DNA of 5,064 nt, taken from the NCBI GenBank assembly GCA_946482115.1, contig CAMLQP010000216.1:1-5064 (forward strand), in the 5' to 3' direction. The position numbers and the translations under genes were made by a program. This stretch comes from an uncultured Comamonadaceae bacterium. GTDB lineage: Bacteria > Pseudomonadota > Gammaproteobacteria > Burkholderiales > Burkholderiaceae. The notes beneath the pieces were generated by a model, which was given only the letters and a program-made list of their open reading frames with translations, did no database searches and was not told where the DNA came from. Below, piece after piece: positions 1 through 4,354 of this stretch. Positions within the stretch are counted from its first letter, which is position 1, and each line of letters opens with the position of its first letter.

Positions 1-536
1 AGGTGGTGTTCATCGGCGTGCACATGCCCAGCTACCTCAAGGACAACGGCCTGTCGCCCCAGGTGGCCAGCTATGCGCTGGCGCTGATCGGCCTGTTCAA
101 CGTGTTCGGCACCTACGCAGCGGGCGCGCTGGGCCAACGCATGCTGAAAAAGAACATCCTGGCCTTCATCTACTTTGCGCGGGCCGTCGCCATCGCCGTG
201 TTCCTGTGGGCGCCGCTCACGCCGGCCAGCGTCTATGTGTTCAGCGCCGTCATGGGCCTGCTGTGGCTGTCCACCGTGCCGCCCACCAACGCCACGGTGG
301 CGCAGATCTTCGGCGTGGCCCACCTGTCCATGCTGGGCGGTTTCGTGTTCTTCAGCCACCAGGTCGGCAGCTTCATGGGCGTGTGGCTGGGTGGTGTCCT
401 GTACGACCGCACCGGCAGCTACGACATCGTCTGGTACATCTCCATCGCGCTGGGCGTGTTTGCCGCCCTGATCAACCTGCCGGTGCGCGAGGCCCCGATC
501 ACGCGTGGCCCGCAGCGGGCGGGAGCCGCGGCGTGA
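1..536 (+). CDS. MFS transporter, C-terminal part (5' end outside window)
   Basis: This is the end of a major facilitator superfamily permease of the inner membrane. The reading frame is already open at base 3 (bases 1-2 finish an earlier codon), so the visible 177 residues are only the C-terminal half of a protein that normally has about 400 residues and 12 helices. I see about five full hydrophobic helices (visible residues roughly 21-43, 51-70, 74-94, 108-131 and 140-160), preceded by the tail of another. This fits TM8-TM12. A GVLYDRTGSYD loop between the last two helices is the type common in MFS proteins. The short C-terminal tail is basic and Ala/Gly-rich. The overall look recalls the monocarboxylate/oxalate-formate-like MFS group, but the substrate cannot be told from this half. 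The stop codon overlaps the GTG start of the next gene by four bases, suggesting co-translation. Confidence 0.9.
   Translation, partial: VVFIGVHMPSYLKDNGLSPQVASYALALIGLFNVFGTYAAGALGQRMLKKNILAFIYFARAVAIAVFLWAPLTPASVYVFSAVMGLLWLSTVPPTNATVAQIFGVAHLSMLGGFVFFSHQVGSFMGVWLGGVLYDRTGSYDIVWYISIALGVFAALINLPVREAPITRGPQRAGAAA
521..525 (+). promoter_or_regulatory. Ribosome binding site of the 43-aa membrane protein
   Basis: GGGAG lies seven bases before the GTG at 533, inside the last codons of the MFS gene. It is the clearest Shine-Dalgarno-like sequence I checked ahead of the plus-strand genes and supports the GTG as a real start. Confidence 0.55.
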
Positions 537-664
537 AACGCGACGTCACGCGGCAGGCACTGACGTGGCTGGCCGCCACGCTGGTGCTGGCTGCCGTGTT
601 CGCGCTGTACACACGCCCCGATTTCCTGGTTTCGCTGGCCGACCAGATCTGGGCCTGCTTCTGA
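533..664 (+). CDS. Small single-pass membrane protein (43 aa), unknown function
   Basis: This short gene is easily missed by automatic callers. It starts with GTG, overlaps the MFS stop by four bases (GTGA), and ends in a TGA that overlaps the ATG of the methyltransferase by one base (TGATG). The product begins with a basic segment (KRDVTRQ), followed by one hydrophobic helix at about residues 11-27 (LTWLAATLVLAAVFALY), then a tail PDFLVSLADQIWACF. A positive N-terminus before the helix predicts an N-in, C-out inner-membrane topology. There is no lipobox, and a Cys sits second from the end. From memory, short proteins with a similar tail occur beside methyltransferases in Burkholderiales, but I cannot confirm this here. 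The function is unknown. Evidence for reality is the snug fit between two genes, the GGGAG ribosome binding site and the clean transmembrane profile. Confidence 0.72.
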   Translation: MKRDVTRQALTWLAATLVLAAVFALYTRPDFLVSLADQIWACF

Positions 665-1227
665 TGACGGCGCCTCACACCGGGCTCGCTGCGTCGGCCT
701 GGGTCGTGCGCTGGGCGCCGCTGATCGCGCCCGGCGCGCGCGTGCTGGACCTGGCCTGCGGCAGCGGCCGCCACCTGCATCTGCTGGCCGGCCGCGGCTT
801 CGCGCTGACCGGCGTGGACCGCGACACCGCGGCGCTGGCCCGGCTGCCGGCAGAGACCGAAGCCATCGCCGCCGACATCGAAAACGGGCCCTGGCCGCTG
901 GGCGGCCGCCTGTTTGATGCGGTGATCGTCACCCACTACCTCTGGCGCCCGCTGTGGCCCCGCATCCTGGACAGCCTGGCGCCCGGCGGCGTGCTCATCT
1001 ACGAAACCTTCGCCCACGGCAACGCCAGCGTGGGCAAGCCTTCGCGGCCAGATTTCCTGCTGCAACCCGGCGAACTGCTGCGCCTGTGCCAGGGCCTGCG
1101 CGTCGTGGCCTTCGAGGACGGTTTCTGCCGGGCACCCGAGCGCTACGTGCAGCGCATCGTGGCCGTGCGGGAGGCGATTCCCGCCGGGGAGCCACCCCCA
1201 CGTTTTCCCTTGGACGCCTCTGAGTAG
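664..1227 (+). CDS. Class I SAM-dependent methyltransferase
   Basis: This encodes a 187-residue soluble Rossmann-fold methyltransferase. The AdoMet-binding motif I is clear: [11 protein letters not shown] at residues 27-37. It is followed by the acidic post-I motif GVDRD (50-54; D52 would contact the ribose), DIEN at 71-74 (near the adenine), the motif IV strand [14 protein letters not shown] (84-97) and the [12 protein letters not shown] strand (105-116). A segment [16 protein letters not shown] (124-139) is typical of a widespread proteobacterial TehB/Methyltransf-like subfamily of uncharacterised substrate. I chose the ATG at 664 because it overlaps the preceding stop (TGATG) and begins just ahead of the fold. 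The in-frame ATG at 505 would add 53 residues encoded within the MFS gene and the 43-aa gene. There is no strong ribosome binding site, consistent with translational coupling. The methyl acceptor is unknown. A role linked to dapA downstream is not implied by the sequence. Confidence 0.88.
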   Translation: MTAPHTGLAASAWVVRWAPLIAPGARVLDLACGSGRHLHLLAGRGFALTGVDRDTAALARLPAETEAIAADIENGPWPLGGRLFDAVIVTHYLWRPLWPRILDSLAPGGVLIYETFAHGNASVGKPSRPDFLLQPGELLRLCQGLRVVAFEDGFCRAPERYVQRIVAVREAIPAGEPPPRFPLDASE

Positions 1228-1230
1228 AAT
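1203..1230 (+). promoter_or_regulatory. Possible sigma-70-type promoter ahead of dapA
   Basis: TAGAAT at 1225-1230 resembles a -10 box and overlaps the methyltransferase stop codon. A weak -35 match, TTTTCC at 1203-1208, lies 16 bases upstream. The better-looking TTGGAC (1210-1215) is only nine bases away and so does not fit. Transcription would begin near 1237 and give dapA a leader of about 40 nt. This is weak evidence; dapA could equally be read through from the upstream genes. Confidence 0.25.
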
Positions 1231-1238
1231 GGTGCTTT

Positions 1239-1255
1239 GCGCCCGCACGGGGCGC
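1239..1255 (+). other. Small GC-rich hairpin in the dapA leader
   Basis: GCGCCC (1239-1244) pairs perfectly with GGGCGC (1250-1255) around a five-base loop. It lies 21 bases before the dapA ATG and is not followed by a T run, so it is not a standard terminator. It might affect translation initiation or mRNA stability, or simply be a by-product of high GC. Confidence 0.3.
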
Positions 1256-1276
1256 GCCGACACCCTTATCGCCTTT

Positions 1277-2164
1277 ATGACCTCGATTACCGGCAGCATC
1301 GTGGCCCTGGCCACACCCATGTTGGACGATGGCAGCGTGGACTACCCCACGCTGCGCAAGCTGATCGACTGGCACATCGCCGAAGGCACCGACTGCATCG
1401 GCGTGGTCGGCACCACGGGCGAGTCGCCCACCGTCAACGTCGAGGAACACTGCGAGATCATCCGCGTCTCGGTCGAGCAGGCCAAGGGCCGGGTCCCCAT
1501 CATGGCCGGTTGTGGCGCCAACTCCACCGCCGAGGCCATCGAGCTCACCCGTTTCGCCAAAAAGGTCGGCGCCGACTGCCAGTTGCAGGTCGTGCCCTAC
1601 TACAACAAGCCCACCCAGGAAGGCCAGTACCAGCACTTCAAGGCCATCGCCGAGGCGGTGGACCTGCCCATGGTGCTCTACAACGTGCCCGGCCGCAGCG
1701 TGGCCGACATGGCGCACGACACCGTGCTGCGCCTGGCCCGCGTGCCCGGCATCGTCGGCATCAAGGAAGCCACCGGCAACATCGAGCGCGCCCAGTGGCT
1801 GATCAAGGACGCCCCCGAAGGCTTCTCCATCTACTCGGGCGACGACGCCACCGCCGTGGCGCTGATGCTCTGCGGCGGCCACGGCAACGTGAGCGTCACT
1901 GCCAACATCGCCCCGCGCCTGATGCACGAGCTGTGCAAGGCCGCCGTGGCCGGCGACCGCGACACCGCCATGGCGCTGCAGAAACGGCTGCTGCCGCTGC
2001 ACCGGCACCTGTTCGTCGAAGCCAACCCGATCCCGGTCAAATGGGCCATGGCCCGCCTGGGCCTGTGTGGCGGCACGCTGCGCCTGCCCATGACGCCGCT
2101 GTCGGCCAGCGCCCAGCCCATCGTCGAGCAGGCGCTGCGCGACAGCGGCCTGCTGGCTTCCTGA
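1277..2164 (+). CDS. dapA: 4-hydroxy-tetrahydrodipicolinate synthase DapA
   Basis: DapA condenses pyruvate with L-aspartate 4-semialdehyde, the first committed step to diaminopimelate (cell wall) and lysine, in the cytoplasm, usually as a homotetramer. The 295-residue length is normal for the family. It is a (beta/alpha)8 barrel with every catalytic landmark present: the GTTGES loop with T46/T47, [10 protein letters not shown] with Y108/Y109, VLYNVPGR with Y135 and R140, and the Schiff-base lysine K163 in GIKEATG. Numbering is two above E. coli DapA (Y107, Y133, R138, K161). Of the E. coli lysine-inhibition residues, H56, N80, E84 and Y106 have equivalents (H58, N82, E86, Y108), but H53 is replaced by V55. 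I chose the ATG at 1277 because the protein then begins [15 protein letters not shown] as in the family; the upstream ATG at 1229 would add 16 unrelated residues. No clear ribosome binding site is seen. bamC follows after 29 bases. Confidence 0.97.
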   Translation: MTSITGSIVALATPMLDDGSVDYPTLRKLIDWHIAEGTDCIGVVGTTGESPTVNVEEHCEIIRVSVEQAKGRVPIMAGCGANSTAEAIELTRFAKKVGADCQLQVVPYYNKPTQEGQYQHFKAIAEAVDLPMVLYNVPGRSVADMAHDTVLRLARVPGIVGIKEATGNIERAQWLIKDAPEGFSIYSGDDATAVALMLCGGHGNVSVTANIAPRLMHELCKAAVAGDRDTAMALQKRLLPLHRHLFVEANPIPVKWAMARLGLCGGTLRLPMTPLSASAQPIVEQALRDSGLLAS

Positions 2165-2193
2165 TCCGTCCGATTCCTCCAACCGCCGTCACC

Positions 2194-3321
2194 ATGCAAG
2201 CTGACCGTCAACGCCTTCGCACACAAACTTCCCTCCCCGCCCGCTGGGTCGTTGCCGCCGCCGCGCTGTCGCTGGCCAGCGGCTGCTCCGTGCTCGAGGA
2301 GGACAAGATCGACTACCGCTCGGCCAAACAGGGCAACACGCTGGAGGTGCCGCCCGACCTGTCGCAGCTGAACCGGGACAACCGCTACGTGGTGCCTGGG
2401 GCCATCGTCACGGCCAGCGGCTACCAGACGACCCAGCCCACGCGCGCGACCACCACCGCCGCCAACCAGATCGCCGACGTGCGCATCGAACGCTCCGGCA
2501 ACCAGCGCTGGCTGGTGGTCGACCGTCCGCCCGAGCAGTTGTGGACGGCGGCGCGCGAGTTCTGGCAGGAGAACGGCTTCCTGCTGGTGCTCGACCAGCA
2601 AGGCCTGGGCATCCTGGAAACCGACTGGGCCGAGAACCGCGCCAAGCTGCCGCAGGACGTCATCCGCAGCACCCTGGGCCGCGTGTTCGAGAACCTCTAT
2701 TCAACCGGTGAACGCGACAAGTTCCGCACCCGGCTGGAGCGCAATGCCAAGGGTGGCACCGAGATATTCATCAGCCACCGGGGCATGGTGGAGGTCTACG
2801 CCAACGAAAGGAAAGACACCACGGTCTGGCAGCCCCGCCCTGCCGACCCCGAACTGGAAACCGAATTCCTGCGCCGCCTGATGGTCAAGCTGGGCGTGAG
2901 CCAGGAGCAGGCGCAGACCCAGGCGGCCCGCCCCGCGCAGGCCCTGAGCACGCGCATCGACTCGGTCAACGGCCGCCCCGTGCTGGTCGTCAACGAGGAC
3001 TTTGACCGCGCCTGGCGCCGCGTCGGCCTGGCGCTGGATCGCACGGGCTTCACGGTGGAAGACCGGGACCGCTCGCAGGGCACCTATTTCGTCCGCTACG
3101 TGGCACCGGATGCCCCAAAATCCAAGGAGCCGGGCTTCCTCGGCCGCCTCTTCAACTTCGGCAGCAGCAACACCCCGAACAACGACCCGCTGCGCTACCG
3201 CGTCCTGGTTCGCGAGGCCAGCGGCAGCAGCACGGTCACGGTGCTCAACGCGGCGGGACAGCCAGACACCTCGGCCAATGCGCAACGCATCGTCCAGGTG
3301 CTGGCGGGCGACATGAAGTAA
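2194..3321 (+). CDS. bamC: Outer membrane assembly lipoprotein BamC
   Basis: BamC (formerly NlpB) is a lipoprotein of the BAM complex, which folds beta-barrel proteins into the outer membrane, and it binds BamD. The 375-residue product has a basic N-terminus, a hydrophobic stretch (about 18-28) and a lipobox LASGC with lipidated Cys31. An extended segment (about 32-85) holds LEVPPDLSQL, the conserved motif of the flexible BamD-binding N-terminal region. A first helix-grip domain spans about 94-200 (from ADVRIERSG through FRTRLER to ISHRGM), then a linker (about 205-253), and a second helix-grip domain about 254-372 (VNGRPVLVVNEDFDRAW onward). E. coli BamC is 344 residues, so this is slightly longer. 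The frame stays open upstream through dapA, but the ATG at 2194 puts the signal peptide directly at the N-terminus. The bases before it show no Shine-Dalgarno sequence. The dapA-bamC order matches E. coli dapA-nlpB and supports the call. Confidence 0.95.
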   Translation: MQADRQRLRTQTSLPARWVVAAAALSLASGCSVLEEDKIDYRSAKQGNTLEVPPDLSQLNRDNRYVVPGAIVTASGYQTTQPTRATTTAANQIADVRIERSGNQRWLVVDRPPEQLWTAAREFWQENGFLLVLDQQGLGILETDWAENRAKLPQDVIRSTLGRVFENLYSTGERDKFRTRLERNAKGGTEIFISHRGMVEVYANERKDTTVWQPRPADPELETEFLRRLMVKLGVSQEQAQTQAARPAQALSTRIDSVNGRPVLVVNEDFDRAWRRVGLALDRTGFTVEDRDRSQGTYFVRYVAPDAPKSKEPGFLGRLFNFGSSNTPNNDPLRYRVLVREASGSSTVTVLNAAGQPDTSANAQRIVQVLAGDMK

Positions 3322-3342
3322 CACTTCTGCCGCCCCCACAAC

Positions 3343-3371
3343 AAAAAAGCCACCCTCGGGTGGCTTTTTTT
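3343..3371. terminator. Bidirectional intrinsic terminator between bamC and the lipoprotein gene
   Basis: GCCACC (3349-3354) pairs with GGTGGC (3359-3364) around a CTCG tetraloop, with one further C-G pair possible. Six A residues precede the stem (3343-3348) and seven T residues follow it (3365-3371), so both strands give a hairpin followed by a U tract. It lies 22 bases after the bamC stop and 19 bases beyond the stop of the minus-strand lipoprotein gene, so it fits as a shared terminator for two convergent units. Confidence 0.92.
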
Positions 3372-3389
3372 CTGGACGCGAGGCCCGGC

Positions 3390-3683
3390 TTACTGCTTGG
3401 GAGCGGTGGCGTCCTTGGCGGCATCTTTGGCGGCGTCGACGGCCTGGCCGGCAGCCTGCTTGGCGGCCTCGGCAGCCTGACCAGCGGCCTCGCCAGCTTT
3501 CTCGGCGGCTTCCTTGGCGGCATCGACAGCCTGGCCAGCGGCTTCCTTGGCGGCTTCGGCCGCAGGGGCGGCAGCCGGTGCCTCAACGGGTGCGGGAGCG
3601 GGAGCCGGTGCCTCTTCCTTCTTGCCGCAAGCGGCCAGGGCAACGGCGGTCAGCAGGGTAGCGAGAACGAGCGATTTTTTCAT
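3390..3683 (-). CDS. Small alanine-rich repeat lipoprotein, unknown function
   Basis: This is a 97-residue predicted lipoprotein. MKKS is followed by a hydrophobic stretch and the lipobox LAAC with Cys19; the next residues, GKKEE, lack an Asp at +2, which favours outer-membrane sorting in the E. coli scheme. Residues 25-42 form a Pro-Ala spacer. Residues 44-94 are helix repeats of 11 residues: AAKEAAGQAVD, AAKEAAEKAGE, a 7-residue AAGQAAE, then AAKQAAGQAVD and AAKDAAKDATA. This gives a 29-residue higher-order repeat. Alanine makes up 40 of 97 residues. The pattern predicts a long amphipathic helix or coiled coil, as in LEA-like or murein-lipoprotein-like proteins, but there is no firm homologue call and no C-terminal lysine peptidoglycan anchor (it ends APKQ). 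I chose the ATG at 3683 because it places the signal peptide correctly; the upstream in-frame ATG at 3791 would bury it. The ribosome binding site is weak (GGA four bases before ATG). Confidence 0.85.
   Translation of the reverse strand: MKKSLVLATLLTAVALAACGKKEEAPAPAPAPVEAPAAAPAAEAAKEAAGQAVDAAKEAAEKAGEAAGQAAEAAKQAAGQAVDAAKDAAKDATAPKQ
3427..3560. repeat. Imperfect 87-bp-period direct repeat inside the lipoprotein gene
   Basis: The segments 3427-3473 and 3514-3560 match at 40 of 47 bases and are offset by exactly 87 bp, or 29 codons. They encode the two AEAAK(E/Q)AAGQAVDAAK(E/D)AA blocks of the lipoprotein. Most differences are transitions at third codon positions, so the repeat looks like an internal duplication kept under protein-level selection, not a fresh slippage. 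Confidence 0.8.
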
Positions 3684-3695
3684 GGTGTCCAAAGA

Positions 3696-3707
3696 CCCGG
3701 AACCGGG
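3696..3707 (-). other. Small hairpin in the lipoprotein gene leader
   Basis: CCCGG (3696-3700) and CCGGG (3703-3707) are complementary, giving four to five GC pairs with a two- to four-base loop, 12 bases ahead of the start codon on the minus strand. It could partly mask the start region; the significance is uncertain. Confidence 0.25.
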
Positions 3708-3774
3708 CCCAACAAAAAGGTCAAAGATCGGAATGCCAAAAGGCCCGACGCAGGGGCGATCGGGGCCGGGCGCG

Positions 3775-3807
3775 ATCATAAGGGAAAACACTGTGTAAAT
3801 TTGTCAA
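3775..3807 (-). promoter_or_regulatory. Candidate promoter of the lipoprotein gene with odd spacing
   Basis: Read on the minus strand, a perfect TTGACA (-35 consensus) at 3807-3802 is followed by TATGAT (-10-like) at 3780-3775. The gap is 21 bases, longer than the usual 16-18, and no good -10 hexamer sits at 17 bases. The surrounding stretch of about 55 bases (roughly 3781-3835) is AT-rich in an otherwise very GC-rich window, which itself suggests a promoter. It lies about 90-125 bases upstream of the lipoprotein ATG. Either the spacing is suboptimal and needs an activator, or only one of the hexamers is used. Confidence 0.42.
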
Positions 3808-3830
3808 TAGTAGTAGCCCTAGTGACTATT
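3806..3830. repeat. Imperfect dyad (possible operator) at the -35 region
   Basis: AATAGT (3806-3811) and ACTATT (3825-3830) are perfect inverted arms; inside them TAG (3814-3816) and CTA (3819-3821) add a second, slightly offset pairing. The dyad touches the TTGACA hexamer and extends upstream of it, where a repressor or activator site would be expected. No known regulator consensus is recognised. Confidence 0.35.
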
Positions 3831-3857
3831 TTTTTCCGACCGGCGGCGGTCGGTCAC
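3822..3857. other. Hairpin at the 3' end of the 166-aa gene
   Basis: CCGACCG (3836-3842) and CGGTCGG (3847-3853) form a perfect 7-bp stem with a GCGG loop, directly beyond the TGA of the 166-aa gene. Outer arms GTGAC (3822-3826) and GTCAC (3853-3857) are also complementary but are separated on one side by a T-rich run (3827-3835). On the minus-strand transcript the stem is followed by A residues, not U, so it is not a canonical intrinsic terminator. It may be a 3'-end stabiliser or a Rho-assisted end. Confidence 0.45.
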
Positions 3858-4354
3858 AAACCCAGGGTCGTGGCCGGAAAAGCGGGAGCGGATCGGTCCC
3901 AGAGCGACTGCCAGTTGAGCTGGAGGCCTTGCACGCGGGCGGGCTCTGTAGACGCCAGGACCACCGGGTGTGAGATGGCCGTTCGCTGGGCGCCCCAGCC
4001 ACTGTGGCAGGCCAGGGTCGGAAAGCCCTCCTGCAGCTCGCGCGGCGCGGCCCGGGCCTCGACGCGGTGCGACCAGATCGTGCGCCACTGCACGAAACGG
4101 GCGTGCTGACGGATCAGCTGGCGGTAGTCCAGCGCCAGCAGGCTGAGCTGGCCACCCGCGTGTGCCCAGGCGTGCAGCCGCTCGTTGAAAAGGCGTTCCC
4201 CCAGCGGCCAGTCCGCGAAGTCGGGGTCGCACCAGACCCAGTGGCGCAGCCGGGCATCCAGGGCTGCATCCAGAGCCCGGTACAGCAGGTCGGACCACGC
4301 GTGGCGGCCTTCGAACCGCCCTTCGGGCCAGCCGCCGCCCGCCACCGGCTCCAT
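3854..4354 (-). CDS. Uncharacterised 166-aa protein coupled to the RoxA-like gene
   Basis: I do not recognise this protein firmly. It is 166 residues, apparently soluble, with no signal peptide or membrane helix. It is notably rich in tryptophan (11: W9, W20, W39, W41, W49, W63, W90, W94, W120, W148, W152) and histidine (8). The core looks like alternating helices and strands: a helix around 18-37 (HAWSDLLYRALDAALDARLR), a strand HWVWCDPDF (38-46), a helix around 51-66, a strand QLSLLALD (69-76), then the segment FVQWRTIWSHRVEAR (87-101). This layout is reminiscent of small DUF7931/phospholipase-D-like proteins, but no HKD motif is seen and that idea is tentative. The ATG at 4354 overlaps the stop of the oxygenase gene (TGATG), a sign of translational coupling. 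An upstream in-frame ATG at 4393 would add 13 residues inside the oxygenase gene and is less likely. A function related to the oxygenase is inference from position only. Confidence 0.8.
   Translation of the reverse strand: MEPVAGGGWPEGRFEGRHAWSDLLYRALDAALDARLRHWVWCDPDFADWPLGERLFNERLHAWAHAGGQLSLLALDYRQLIRQHARFVQWRTIWSHRVEARAAPRELQEGFPTLACHSGWGAQRTAISHPVVLASTEPARVQGLQLNWQSLWDRSAPAFPATTLGL

Noticed and set aside
1228..1276. Lysine riboswitch ahead of dapA
   Set aside because: The gap is only 49 bases, far shorter than the L-box aptamer, and shows just one small hairpin.
499..1320. Antisense open frame (273 codons) on the minus strand across the methyltransferase
   Set aside because: Lies opposite a clear AdoMet methyltransferase and its translation has no recognisable domain.
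995..2182. Long antisense open frame (395 codons) on the minus strand across the methyltransferase and dapA
   Set aside because: It opposes two well-supported genes with full motifs; its His/Gly/Val-rich low-complexity translation is the usual shadow of GC-rich third positions.
1237..2193. Open frame ahead of bamC that could make it a 694-residue protein
   Set aside because: The extra region lies in another frame of dapA and translates to Arg/His-rich low-complexity sequence; the bamC signal peptide and lipobox begin at 2194.
3427..3560. CRISPR-like or noncoding tandem repeat
   Set aside because: Only two imperfect units, in frame within a coding sequence and explained by the 29-residue protein repeat.
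3684..3791. N-terminal extension of the lipoprotein from an ATG at 3791
   Set aside because: It would put 36 residues ahead of a perfect lipoprotein signal peptide and would start near or ahead of the likely transcription start.
3360..4109. Glycine-rich plus-strand open frame resembling a repeat or adhesin protein
   Set aside because: It is the reverse complement of the alanine-rich lipoprotein repeats plus noncoding DNA; it begins inside the terminator.
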